A DNA stretch of 64,000 bases from Acidobacteriota bacterium (lineage in GTDB: Bacteria > Acidobacteriota > Terriglobia > Bryobacterales > Bryobacteraceae), in assembly GCA_017307505.1 (NCBI GenBank), contig JAFKEE010000023.1, forward strand, positions 62,001 to 126,000. The letters run 5' to 3'. Below the pieces are notes generated by a model. That model saw only the letters and a program-made list of their open reading frames with translations, had not been told where the DNA came from and searched no databases. Both the position numbers and the translations under genes were made by a program. Positions 43,048 through 52,006 of the stretch are shown here, one piece after another (position 1 is the stretch's first letter; each line of letters begins with the position of its first letter).

Positions 43048-45727
43048 GGTCCCCTCCTGTTACCGGAAGGCCCGTCAGCCGTCGTTTGGGTGCCGCGGCC
43101 ATCTGAACACTGCCTGAAAGCTCCTCTGGCAGTGCCTCGACATCGGCTAAGCCGTTGGGAAAGCGCTCGCCCAAATCGCGATAGATCTCGATCAGGCTGC
43201 GGTCCCGATTCCGGTCAAGACCGAGCACGTAGGCACGATAGGCCCGTTCTCTCGGATAAGTCGTGGCGATCCAGTAGTCGATGGGCGTCGGCACCAGCCG
43301 AATCGTCTGCGTGGTTTCCGACTTCTCTCCGAGAACCAGCAGGACTTCAGCGCTCCGACCTTTGCGCGGCGCCGCGAATCGCTTAATCTCGCCCAGCGCG
43401 ACCTCGTTCAGCGCCAGATGCTCAATCAGGGGGCTCACGTCGCCTGGTTGTTGGCCAATGACCTTGACCGATGTGTTCCGCAGGATTCCGGCGCCGTGCT
43501 CCTTCGGGCGCTGTTTTGTGCCAACGAAGTCTTCCAGCGTTTGCGAGATCCCCCAGACGCTCGCACCTCGCTTCCTGGCCGTCCGGAAGAGTTGGACCAC
43601 GCAGTCAGCCAAGACCGGCGATTCGAGCAGCGACCAGCACTCGTCCAGAACTGTGATGGACGGCTGGCCCGATCTTCCAGACGCGCGTTCCGACATGGCC
43701 TGGGCAATGAGCATGCTCATCGCGGTTTCAAGCCGCGGGTCGGAGCTCAAGCCCTCGATGTTGAAGAACAGCCAGTTGGCATCAGTGCGGATCGTTGTGT
43801 GCCGGTCAAAGAGCTTCGAGTAGACACCTTTCTCGCCCGTCCACTGGCGGAGCGCCACTGAAGCGAGCAGCGCCAATTCGCGGATGTGCTCAATTCGTTC
43901 CTCGTCGGTCCATGTAGAGAGCTCGTTTCGAAGGTCGGTGTACGTAGGAGTCTTGTTGTCCACACGGACCGCCGCCCGCTTGTAGACCCTCGCAATCGCC
44001 TCCGAGAGGATGTTGTCAAGGATGGACGTGTCGGATTGCCCCAGGTCGCCGATCATGTGCCGGGTCAGGTTCTTCAGGAAGGCGATCTTGTCCTTTGTCG
44101 GCTGAAGCGCACCAAGTGGGAGATCCCAAGGGTTGAGGGTTTCGGTTCCTTCGAGATCGACCTCGATCACCCGGCCACCCATCACTTCCACTAACGGCCG
44201 GTACGAGTCGCCTCTTTCCACGATCGAGATCAGCGGATTGGCGCGCGCCATCATGAGCAGGAACATCTGCGCCATGAAGGTCTTACCACCGCCGGACTTC
44301 GCCATGAACAGCATGTTGGCGTCGCCGACGGAGGGGTCGTAGGGTGACAACGGAATCAGTTGCCGGTACGGAGTTTCGAGCAGCATTAGCGGCGACTGCG
44401 GCGTGCCCTGCCACGGTGTCTCGATGGGGAGCAGATCCGCCGCATGGAGAGTGAGACAACTGAGATCCCGCTTGTTCTCCTGTGCCATGCCCGGCAATGT
44501 CCCGATGAGCAACCGCCGCTGGGCGAGTGATTCTGGGATGGCCCGCGCTCCGTTCATCCGGGTCACGGCATGGATGACTCGCTGCCGGCGGTCGTTCAGC
44601 GTGCGCTGGGCCTCGTCCACATCCGTTCTGCTCACGATGGGTCTGGACGTCCGAACCGCGATCACGAGCGAATAGTTGCAGACCTTGAGCGAGGAGGAGA
44701 TGACAGCCTGCAGAACATCCTGAAGTTGGTTTTGCGCCACTTGAGCTTCGACGTTGATCTTGAACCCACCGTTCGAGTCGCGCTGCGCGGCCTGCATGCG
44801 CCGGAGACGGCCCTTGAAGTGTTCCAGGATCTTCGTCTGGTCGGGAATTGTCACCTCAGCGCTGACGATGATCGGGAAGTCGAGCACCATCAACTCGCGC
44901 AAGATCCCGGGAAACGTCCCGTCCGGGAGATCCTTTAGGCTTACCAGCGTGTAGAGGAGTCCGCCGACCTGGATGAAGTTCTCCTGCTCGTCCTCGATAC
45001 TGGTGTTGGTGACCTGGCTCCGGGCGCTGCGGTAGTGGAGTGCATAGTCGGCTCGACGCATGGGACTCCGGTCTTCGGCCGCGGGGTTGAGGGCGCGCTT
45101 GGCTTCCAGGAACATCTCGTCATCGGACATCCTGCGAACGCCCATGCCGGTGGAGACCAGGGTCTGCTCGACGCCAGCCAGAAGGCTTCCGAACTCCGAC
45201 AGGAGATCCTCGTGCTCGCGGCGCGCACGTTCGACACACTTCTCGACGGAGAGGCTGAACAAGCCCCGCTTCTTGCCTTGCAGGCGCTCGGCCAGTTCGT
45301 GATGGATTCGAGGATTCCAGACGAAGTAGGCATGGAGAAGGTGGCGGAGATAGTGCCCGCGACGTTCGTTCGAGTCCCAGCGCTCCATCCGCTCTCGATC
45401 GATCGTTTGGAGCGCAGCGTTCTCATTCCGGTTTAGCTGCGGGTAGGCGGATCGCGCATCTCCGATCCCTTCGCAGATCTCGAATCTCATCTGAAGGCGC
45501 ATCGACCGCTCCGGCAGAGACCGGATGAGCGCCTCGAGCGCGTGCTTTGAGCGGTTCCGCATCCCGTCGTCGTGGTAGTAGCCGTTGATCCCGGTCAACT
45601 CGTACCCGGCGACCATGCTCCCGTCCACTTGCACCATCACCCCGTCGAGATACTCACGCACCGGTAATAGCTCACAGAGCGCCGGTCGCCGGAGTGCCTC
45701 TTCGTATTTCGCCGCAGTGATCGGCAT
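43040..45727 (-). CDS. VirB4/TrbE-like T4SS ATPase
   Basis: 895 aa. Walker A is AKSGGGKT (near 476-483) followed by SIVERGDSYRPLVEVMGG, and Walker B is ITVLDECWSLLESP; this is the VirB4 signature. The N-terminal half has the usual CagE/TrbE-VirB4 region (KDLPDGTFPGILRELMVL). It powers pilus assembly and substrate transfer. TAGGAGG 5 bases upstream fixes the start. It stands between VirB3-like and VirB5-like genes. No VirB11 partner is present in the window. Confidence 0.92.
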   Translation of the reverse strand: MPITAAKYEEALRRPALCELLPVREYLDGVMVQVDGSMVAGYELTGINGYYHDDGMRNRSKHALEALIRSLPERSMRLQMRFEICEGIGDARSAYPQLNRNENAALQTIDRERMERWDSNERRGHYLRHLLHAYFVWNPRIHHELAERLQGKKRGLFSLSVEKCVERARREHEDLLSEFGSLLAGVEQTLVSTGMGVRRMSDDEMFLEAKRALNPAAEDRSPMRRADYALHYRSARSQVTNTSIEDEQENFIQVGGLLYTLVSLKDLPDGTFPGILRELMVLDFPIIVSAEVTIPDQTKILEHFKGRLRRMQAAQRDSNGGFKINVEAQVAQNQLQDVLQAVISSSLKVCNYSLVIAVRTSRPIVSRTDVDEAQRTLNDRRQRVIHAVTRMNGARAIPESLAQRRLLIGTLPGMAQENKRDLSCLTLHAADLLPIETPWQGTPQSPLMLLETPYRQLIPLSPYDPSVGDANMLFMAKSGGGKTFMAQMFLLMMARANPLISIVERGDSYRPLVEVMGGRVIEVDLEGTETLNPWDLPLGALQPTKDKIAFLKNLTRHMIGDLGQSDTSILDNILSEAIARVYKRAAVRVDNKTPTYTDLRNELSTWTDEERIEHIRELALLASVALRQWTGEKGVYSKLFDRHTTIRTDANWLFFNIEGLSSDPRLETAMSMLIAQAMSERASGRSGQPSITVLDECWSLLESPVLADCVVQLFRTARKRGASVWGISQTLEDFVGTKQRPKEHGAGILRNTSVKVIGQQPGDVSPLIEHLALNEVALGEIKRFAAPRKGRSAEVLLVLGEKSETTQTIRLVPTPIDYWIATTYPRERAYRAYVLGLDRNRDRSLIEIYRDLGERFPNGLADVEALPEELSGSVQMAAAPKRRLTGLPVTGGDHV

Positions 45728-45736
45728 TCCATCCTC

Positions 45737-46063
45737 CTAGCGCAAAAACTCGGAAGTGAACTCCCGGTCGGGTTCGAGGCCACAGTAGATGTGCGGCTTC
45801 GCGTGCCACACCAAGAGATCGCGCAAGTAGCCGCGCGGCTTGCCGTACTTGAAGAGCATCAGCACCGGCACCGCAATCAAGGGCACGACGTACTGCAGAA
45901 CGATCCCCAATGGGATCCCGTACAACTCACGATTCAGGAACCGGCCAACGATGTTCATGAAGGCGGCCAGCCCGATCACGAGGAACAGATCCTCGAACTC
46001 GAGGTAGAAGAACGTCACCCGCTGGTGCAGGTTCCGATGAACCGGCGTTACTTCGATTGCCAT
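45737..46063 (-). CDS. VirB3/TrbD-like membrane protein
   Basis: 108 aa. Two hydrophobic segments (DLFLVIGLAAFMNIVG and GIVLQYVVPLIAVPVLMLF) with short soluble ends, placed just before VirB4 as VirB3/TrbD always is (10-base gap). The pattern VHRNLHQR-VTFFYLE at the N-terminus also recalls PrgI-type proteins. It anchors VirB4 to the inner membrane. Confidence 0.75.
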   Translation of the reverse strand: MAIEVTPVHRNLHQRVTFFYLEFEDLFLVIGLAAFMNIVGRFLNRELYGIPLGIVLQYVVPLIAVPVLMLFKYGKPRGYLRDLLVWHAKPHIYCGLEPDREFTSEFLR

Positions 46064-46067
46064 AGCC

Positions 46068-46523
46068 TCAACTCACGCCTCCCGTTCCTTGTGCAATGAA
46101 GAACTCAGCCAACCGAAGGACCCCCGAGAGCCCGAAGCAGATCATGGCCGAGAGGATGTGCCTCGCCCACGGCGCGCCAGGGTAGATCCGAAAGCCCATG
46201 CCGCCGAAATGCATGACCCCGATGACGACCTGAAGCACGCCGTAGAGGGGAAGGAATACGTTTGCGGACCAGTTCACCAGGCCCAGCAGGGTGATCCAGA
46301 TTGCGTCAGGGTCGTTCCATGCCCGCTGCAGTGCGAACCGCTCGATCGCTCTCAGCAGGCCTGACACCATCAGAGCCGCGAAACCCGCGTACATCGAGTA
46401 CTGGTGGGAACCTCCGCGGGAGAACCGAAGGACCGAGACGACGAAGAACAGTCCCGCGAGCGTCGGCATGATCACGTTGCCGAACCAGTTCGTCAGGTTG
46501 GTGAGTCCGGTCAGGAAGTCCAT
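46068..46523 (-). CDS. VirB2/TrbC-like protein with two tandem pilin-like units
   Basis: 151 aa. Two related halves are visible: unit A (residues 9-62: NLTNWFGNVIMPTLAG ... SGLLRAIERF) and unit B (81-144: GLVNWSANVFLPLYG ... SGVLRLAEFF). Each has the NWxxNVxxP start, two hydrophobic stretches and an SGxLRxxE end. The C-terminus AEFFIAQGTGGVS matches the end of the small pilin-like protein at 47270-47635 (LEFWINQGGGGVS). No signal peptide. It could be a pilus adaptor. Weak GAGA upstream. Confidence 0.65.
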   Translation of the reverse strand: MDFLTGLTNLTNWFGNVIMPTLAGLFFVVSVLRFSRGGSHQYSMYAGFAALMVSGLLRAIERFALQRAWNDPDAIWITLLGLVNWSANVFLPLYGVLQVVIGVMHFGGMGFRIYPGAPWARHILSAMICFGLSGVLRLAEFFIAQGTGGVS

Positions 46524-46538
46524 GAGCTTTCTCGTGCG

Positions 46539-47201
46539 TCACATCATCCGGTTGATCAGAATCCAGAGCGCGCTTACCGTGAGGAAGCCGGCGGCGCAAG
46601 CAATGAGCCGAAGATAGCCGGGGCGGTTGAAGGCAAACTGGACAATCGCTCCACAAATGGCGAGACCCGCTGCGATCGGCATGATGCGGCTCGCGAGATA
46701 GGTCCACATCGTCTCCAGGCCCAGGGCGACAGAGAAGCGGTTGCCAACCGGGGTCCAGGCATCGATCAGCGCATGGGTACTGGAGATCGCAAGCAGGAAC
46801 ATGGCGCTGAGTAGCGATGGCAGCGGTCCGGCGCCTGATGCCGTATCCAGCACCGCCCTGACGACGAAGTACGCCGCGGCGACAGGTGCGATCCTCGCCA
46901 CGATGAAGGAGTTCACGAAGGTCGAAATCCCCTGTTGGATGTTGGCCAGCCACGGTGTGCCAATGGCGAAACCTGGAGGGAAGAAGACCGGGATGCCGAG
47001 GAACTGGAACCACGTGAGCGTCGGTTCCAGACCAAGAAAGATCACCGCCCACAGCATCCATTTCGAGAAACCGCCCCCAATCCAGAACACCGTGCCTCCT
47101 TCCTTACGCAATGCGATACCGGCGTTCAGCAGGCAGATGAACGCCGCAGGTCCCGTCAGCAGCAGGAGCACTCGCATCACGTCGTAGAGAAGGGTTGGCA
47201 T
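46539..47201 (-). CDS. polytopic membrane protein of the T4SS block
   Basis: 220 aa with about six predicted transmembrane segments (for example VLLLLTGPAAFICLLNAGIAL, ILINRMM at the end). No family recognised. AAAGGGA 7 bases upstream supports the start. It lies between the two VirB2-like genes, so probably belongs to the same envelope complex. Confidence 0.7.
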   Translation of the reverse strand: MPTLLYDVMRVLLLLTGPAAFICLLNAGIALRKEGGTVFWIGGGFSKWMLWAVIFLGLEPTLTWFQFLGIPVFFPPGFAIGTPWLANIQQGISTFVNSFIVARIAPVAAAYFVVRAVLDTASGAGPLPSLLSAMFLLAISSTHALIDAWTPVGNRFSVALGLETMWTYLASRIMPIAAGLAICGAIVQFAFNRPGYLRLIACAAGFLTVSALWILINRMM

Positions 47202-47269
47202 GGGATGTCCCTTTACCGATGCCGGGAGCGCGGATCACTCTGACGCTCCCGGCCGAAGTCCAAGGAAGG

Positions 47270-47635
47270 CTAGGAAACGCCACCGCCGCCCTGGTTGATC
47301 CAGAACTCCAGCAGTCGCGTCACACCCGAGACGGCGAGGCAGCCGAGCGCCGTCACGACATATCGCATGACGCCGCGGCCGGAGATGTACGATACGAGTC
47401 CCCCGGCGATCGCGAGACCGGCGCCAACCGGCGCGATGACGTTGCCGATCCAGTTGACGAGGTTGAGAAACGCGCCTTCCGGCTGAGCACCGGTTTGACC
47501 TTGGACGGCGACGTTCGTCTGGGGCGCCGCGCCTAGGTTCTGGGCCAGCAAGACAGCGTGTGTGCTTGTGAGAAGAAGGAGAACGGCGGCCAGCAGCAGC
47601 GCAGCCGAACGCCGGTCCCCCAGAAGTGTGTTCAT
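47270..47635 (-). CDS. VirB2/TrbC-like pilin
   Basis: 121 aa. A signal-like hydrophobic start (ALLLAAVLLLLTSTHAVLLAQ) is followed by a Gln-rich short linker and two hydrophobic segments around NWIGNVIAPVGAGLAIAGG and YVVTALGCLAVSGV, the VirB2/TrbC layout. GGGAGG is 10 bases upstream. It should polymerise to the conjugative pilus. Similar to each half of the 46068-46523 product. Confidence 0.75.
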   Translation of the reverse strand: MNTLLGDRRSAALLLAAVLLLLTSTHAVLLAQNLGAAPQTNVAVQGQTGAQPEGAFLNLVNWIGNVIAPVGAGLAIAGGLVSYISGRGVMRYVVTALGCLAVSGVTRLLEFWINQGGGGVS

Positions 47636-47711
47636 CGAGGTGTACCTCCCAGATCTGAGATGGGCTCATGCGGCAGCATGAACTTGGGAGGCAGAATAAA
47701 CCGGGACCGCA

Positions 47712-47737
47712 GATTCCAGAAACGAGTTGGTGGAATC
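47712..47737 (-). terminator. hairpin between the AAA ATPase gene and the pilin gene
   Basis: GATTCCA (47712-47718) and TGGAATC (47731-47737) form a perfect 7-bp stem with a 12-base loop directly after the ATPase stop. It might reduce read-through or set the 3' end. No T-run, so low certainty. Confidence 0.35.
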
Positions 47738-47740
47738 CGG

Positions 47741-49798
47741 CTAACGGATGCGAGCGATGGCCTGCTCGACGTCTCTTTCTTCGATGGGAAGCAGTGCAGT
47801 CGCGTGTTCGGGAGTCCTGGCGAGAGCGAACCGCTTGGCGGTTGTGACAACAGCTGTGATCTCGGCGGGGCTGAGCCCCCGCACCATTTCCACGAGCCTC
47901 GCGGCAGTGAGGTCAGGGATCAGCACAGTGGGTCCGAAGGCTATCTCCAGGAGGCGACGGTACCCCTCATCGTCCGGCAATCCGATCTCGATCTTCTCGC
48001 TGAATCGCCCGCCTCGCAGAATTCTAGGGTCGATCCGAGAAAGGTCATTGGTTGTCCCAATCAGGAAGACCTGGTGCTCAGGCCGAAGCTCGCCGATCTC
48101 AATGAGGGCTTGCTCCACCAGTTGAATGTCATGCTGGCTCCCGTACCCTGTGACCGCCGGGAACAGCGCATCCATTTCGTCGAAGAAGAGGATTGCCGGC
48201 GCGTGTTCCCGCGCCCGGGCGAAGACGTCCGTGAGTCTTCTGACCGAACCGCCTACCGCGCCTGACAGGACATCGCTCGGCGTAATGGCATAGAAGCTAC
48301 GCATTGCCTGGGAGGCGATCAGACGCGCCGCCAAGGTCTTGCCGGTTCCGGGTTGCCCAACGAGCACCAGACCGGTAGGCGCAGCGACTCCGAGTTGCTG
48401 CGCAGTTCCAGCGACGAGCAACCGGAGAATCGCTTTGATGTCGGAAACCACCGGCCCCGGAAGGACAACGTCATCCCAGTTCACAGCTTCGACCTGCGGC
48501 CGATCCTTGCCTCCGGATTCCTCAAGCGCCGCCAGAATGTCCTCGTCCATAACTGGACGCCCGCCGGCCTGCAGGATTGCTCGGTCAATCAGTGCCCGCA
48601 ACCGGGCAGGACTCCACCCGGGTGTTCGCCGCGCAATCTCTGCAATCGTCGGTGCAGCATGAGCACTTGTCTTCAGCATGCTCGTAAGGATGGCCTCCCG
48701 CTCTGCCTGGTTCGGGAGGTCAAGTCTCAACTTCAGGTCGAAGCGGCCGTCGCGAATCAGTGTCGGCTCCAGTCCGTCGAGGCTGTTTGTCGCCGCCATG
48801 ATCAGCAGGCCATCCAGGGATCGATAACGGTCCATCGACTGCATCAGTTGCGTGGTGACCGCGTTGTACTCGCGCCCTCCCCCGCCGGCGTCCGTGCCGA
48901 TGCCTTGTGGCTGTTTCCGGCTGCCGATCGCATCGATCTCGTCGAGAAGCAGAACGGCGGGCCGATGCAGAGCCGCCGATTCGAACACGCGGCGAATCTC
49001 GCCGGCCGTGGAACCAACCCCGACGCTCAGCAACTCCGGGCACCGCACATGGTAGAAGTTGACCCCGAACTCACCCGCCGTGGCCTCGGCGAGAAGGTTC
49101 TTTCCCGTTCCTTGGGGTCCGTACAAGAGGATGCCATTGCGGACAACCTGTGCCTTGCTCGCAGCAAATCGGTTTGCCGCCGCCAACCTGACCTCCCGCT
49201 TAGCCAGGTCGCCTCCCCCTACGGACGAGAAGGTAATTCGAGGGACATTGCGTTCTGCGTCCACCGGCACAATCGCTGCGACTTCCGTGGCTGAAGTTGC
49301 CGAGGTAGTCAGACGGGGCTGCTGACGCCTGAAACCAGCCAGCGCCCAGATCGCCATTCCCAGCCACACAGCGACGTTGACCAACGTCAACACGCTTGAC
49401 CACGCGCTGAGCCCTGAATACTCGGAAGTGGCCCACGAAATCAAAGAGGCAAGACTCGCGGCCGTGAAGATCGCCGCGAAGAGTCTGCCGGTAACGAGAA
49501 GCAGTCGCGGCACCGGCCTCGGCATGAGCACCAACGCGAGCCAACTCGTCACGAACGTGAGCGGGCTGCCCGCTTTCGAGTTGGAGATGGTGAGAACAGC
49601 GCTTTCGGCCGCCAGTAGCGCGATCGCGACCCCACACCGCCATAGCCACGAAAGCCGTTCTGCTGGTGTCGCTCCCCGAACCCGACCCTGTAGGAATGCA
49701 GTTTCTTTCGCGAGCCCATCCGCACCCCGGCGCAAGCGCTGGCCCACCCAGTACGCCAGCCCCACATTCCCAGCTTCGGAGCCGACCGCTCGCGGCAT
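47741..49798 (-). CDS. membrane-anchored double AAA+ ATPase (FtsH/Cdc48-like)
   Basis: 685 aa. Four hydrophobic segments in residues 55-155 anchor it, then two AAA domains: D1 with GPQGTGKN (227-234; Asn replaces the usual Thr/Ser after Lys) and LLLDEIDAIG (283-292), and D2 with VGQPGTGKT and ILFFDEMDALFP. No protease HExxH follows, so this is an unfoldase rather than FtsH. AAGGA 9 bases upstream supports the start. It is the first gene of the T4SS core block. A job in pilus or substrate remodelling is a guess. Confidence 0.78.
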   Translation of the reverse strand: MPRAVGSEAGNVGLAYWVGQRLRRGADGLAKETAFLQGRVRGATPAERLSWLWRCGVAIALLAAESAVLTISNSKAGSPLTFVTSWLALVLMPRPVPRLLLVTGRLFAAIFTAASLASLISWATSEYSGLSAWSSVLTLVNVAVWLGMAIWALAGFRRQQPRLTTSATSATEVAAIVPVDAERNVPRITFSSVGGGDLAKREVRLAAANRFAASKAQVVRNGILLYGPQGTGKNLLAEATAGEFGVNFYHVRCPELLSVGVGSTAGEIRRVFESAALHRPAVLLLDEIDAIGSRKQPQGIGTDAGGGGREYNAVTTQLMQSMDRYRSLDGLLIMAATNSLDGLEPTLIRDGRFDLKLRLDLPNQAEREAILTSMLKTSAHAAPTIAEIARRTPGWSPARLRALIDRAILQAGGRPVMDEDILAALEESGGKDRPQVEAVNWDDVVLPGPVVSDIKAILRLLVAGTAQQLGVAAPTGLVLVGQPGTGKTLAARLIASQAMRSFYAITPSDVLSGAVGGSVRRLTDVFARAREHAPAILFFDEMDALFPAVTGYGSQHDIQLVEQALIEIGELRPEHQVFLIGTTNDLSRIDPRILRGGRFSEKIEIGLPDDEGYRRLLEIAFGPTVLIPDLTAARLVEMVRGLSPAEITAVVTTAKRFALARTPEHATALLPIEERDVEQAIARIR

Positions 49799-50259
49799 GC
49801 GGAGTATTCCTTCCGAACACCCCCAGAATAACCGCTTCCCCGCGTTTCGGAAACAGACCGAGAGAACTCAGAGGCTGTAGAGCCTGCCAATGAATCGAAC
49901 CTTGGCGACCACCCCTGGATTGAAAACGGCGGAGTCGCTGTCGCAGGCAATTCCACGAGTCGGCTACACCTCCAAGCGGGTTGCGTTCGGACCATGGATC
50001 AAAGCTGCAGAATCGCTGCAAAGGAATGCAGCGACTGGGACCAAACGCTGACCATGGCCATCCCTGAAGCCGGCACGAAGTATATCGACGAGCAACCGAG
50101 GATCTAGGGTTCGGCAATCTGCAGCGGACAACTGATGAGAGAAAGGGAGATCGGAGCCGAGATAGGCGAAGCTCTATTAACGCCAACCGGCGAGCCCCCC
50201 TCGACGAACTAGAGTCGACCTTGGGCTGAAGGCACCTTAAGCGCAGTCATATAGACGGC
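49799..50259. other. intergenic region before the T4SS core block
   Basis: About 460 bases. I see no gene with a ribosome binding site. It carries the promoter region for the leftward ATPase-pilin-T4SS genes and the 3' end of the ubiquitin-like operon; no clear -10/-35 pair or terminator was identified. Confidence 0.45.
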
Positions 50260-50604
50260 CTACCTCTTCGATGAGGCCCAGCGTACGCACCCCTTCATAA
50301 TCCAAAAGTGGGATTGGCAGACCGTCGTCTGGTGTATCGACGGTTGGATCGAAGGTCGCCGCCAGAAGTCCCATTCGATAGACCAGGACGGCCGCCGGGC
50401 AGAGTTCAGCGACAGCGACAGCAGTGCGCCGCAACCGCCAGGGCAGAGCAGGCACGCCCACTTCCTGATTGATCCGTCCTGAACGACAACTACCTCGCCA
50501 GGTCGTACGTGGCGAGCTTCCGGATATGTTGCTCGGGTGACTACCAGGAAATCACACTGCAGGAGATGGAGTCTCCGGAGCAATCGGCTGAGGATTGCAG
50601 GCAT
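50260..50604 (-). CDS. DUF6527-like protein of the ubiquitin-like operon
   Basis: 114 aa. RHVRPGEVVVVQDG, then LLCPGGCGALLSLSL (Cys pair) and CQSHFWIMKGCVRW match the DUF6527 pattern (PGE-x-V, CPCGCG-like, SHFW). This family is found in multiubiquitin-E1-E2 gene groups. ATG is 4 bases after the JAB-E1 stop, and the frame further up to 50700 overlaps that gene, so the short start is chosen. Last gene of the operon; role unknown, perhaps metal-binding target or protease-like helper. Confidence 0.72.
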   Translation of the reverse strand: MPAILSRLLRRLHLLQCDFLVVTRATYPEARHVRPGEVVVVQDGSIRKWACLLCPGGCGALLSLSLNSARRPSWSIEWDFWRRPSIQPSIHQTTVCQSHFWIMKGCVRWASSKR

Positions 50605-50608
50605 GGCG

Positions 50609-52006
50609 TCACCCGACGACATCAAGGAACGGCTGGACATCTCCCCTGCCCCAGTAGTGGTCCTGAGAGCATACGGGGCACACCGGGGACTGGGCCACAC
50701 CGAGGAACCGATCGTCCTGCGCGTGGAAGCGCCGCGCGCGGTTGGGGATCATTCCACCTTCACCGTGAAACCCCGTCAGGGCCGCTATTAGCTCGTTGAC
50801 GGCGACGCACGCCATCTCAGTGGTGAACGTGACGACCGCCGGGGCGGGGTCGCCTGCCCCGATGACGTAGGCTTCCTGTTTGCGCTTGTGGAATTCTGCG
50901 GGGTCTGAGCGTTCCAGCGACTCCTCGGCTGCGCGCTGCGCGTTGATAACCTTTCCGCAGAGCAAGCACGGTTGCCCCGGAACGAGTGTCGTAACGCGCC
51001 CGAAGATATCGTGCCCCCCGGGCACGGGCCGCATCCTCAGGCCGACGTCGATCACGGGAATCCCATAGAAATACGCCAGTCGGTTCAGAAGGAGTCGTCC
51101 AGAGTGGTCGTCGGTGCAGCCGAAGATGAAGTCGCACGATTTCAGACCATCCCGCAGTTCCGGCTCCCCCACCCATCCGATCACCTTCGCAACGCGAGTG
51201 CCGAGACCCGCGGCTAGGACCTCGCGCTCGATGATGTCCACCTTATTCGTGGGCGAGGTCGCGTCAGATCGCCTTGATCCGTGAACCCGACTGAGGTTCG
51301 TTTCGTCAAGCGTGTCCTTGTCGATCAGCAGGATGTGGCCAATCCCCAGCCGGGCGAGTAGAAGCGCCGCGGCGCTTCCTGTGCCGCCGCAGCCGACAAC
51401 CGCAACCCGCAACGAGCGGACCTGAGCATTGAAACCCCTGCCGAAAAGCCTGGCCTGGCGTTCGAGGTGCGGAGCGTCAACGGCGGGTTTACCGCTGCTC
51501 CAGGACTGAACCCGCCCACCGACGGCTCGAACGGACTGGGCTATCACTCTCTCTCCGCTGGGCGCCCATACGCGTGCCGCGACTGAGCCATCACCGCCGA
51601 GAACGATGCTGGCGAGTCCCCGCGTCCCCTTCAGGCGTGCCGTTCGGGCGAGTTCTGCCTCATTAGCGTCGTCTTGTTCCGAGAAGCAGGCGGCACCGCC
51701 CGGATGGGTGTGGACGATCGCGGGCATGAGGTCCGCGTTCATGGCCTCCGAAAGGAGCCGCATATATCCGCGCGTGCTCCACGTGACGTGAAGCGGCGAT
51801 GTGGAGATACGATCCGGTTCGGAGACTTCCAGGAAGGCGTGGGAGACAAGGCGTTTCCGCGGTTCGCCGGTCCAAGGATCTGCGGCGATCACGGATACGC
51901 CGAGCTTCAGATACGCTGACGCCTCGTGCCCCTGCCCTACACGGAGGAGAGACTGCAGTTGCTGCCAGTGCGGGTCCAGAATGTTGATGTCGAGTTCCCC
52001 GGTCAT
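50609..52006 (-). CDS. JAB deubiquitinase-like plus E1/ThiF fusion
   Basis: 465 aa. The N-terminal JAB/JAMM isopeptidase has HTHPGGAACFSEQDD (H99, H101, S109, D112). The C-terminal E1/ThiF domain has VVGCGGTGSA (203-212), LLIDKDTLDETNLSR, NKVDII and the FGCTDD segment (295-300), with zinc cysteines PCLLC (346-350) and CPVC (443-446). It would both process and adenylate the ubiquitin-like partner. ATG overlaps the multiubiquitin stop as ATGA (52003-52006). Distinct from CBASS Cap2, where E1 is fused to E2. Confidence 0.86.
   Translation of the reverse strand: MTGELDINILDPHWQQLQSLLRVGQGHEASAYLKLGVSVIAADPWTGEPRKRLVSHAFLEVSEPDRISTSPLHVTWSTRGYMRLLSEAMNADLMPAIVHTHPGGAACFSEQDDANEAELARTARLKGTRGLASIVLGGDGSVAARVWAPSGERVIAQSVRAVGGRVQSWSSGKPAVDAPHLERQARLFGRGFNAQVRSLRVAVVGCGGTGSAAALLLARLGIGHILLIDKDTLDETNLSRVHGSRRSDATSPTNKVDIIEREVLAAGLGTRVAKVIGWVGEPELRDGLKSCDFIFGCTDDHSGRLLLNRLAYFYGIPVIDVGLRMRPVPGGHDIFGRVTTLVPGQPCLLCGKVINAQRAAEESLERSDPAEFHKRKQEAYVIGAGDPAPAVVTFTTEMACVAVNELIAALTGFHGEGGMIPNRARRFHAQDDRFLGVAQSPVCPVCSQDHYWGRGDVQPFLDVVG

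Noticed and set aside
50237-50461. 74-aa minus-strand ORF near the end of the ubiquitin-like operon
   Set aside because: Overlaps the DUF6527-like gene in another frame; no family features.
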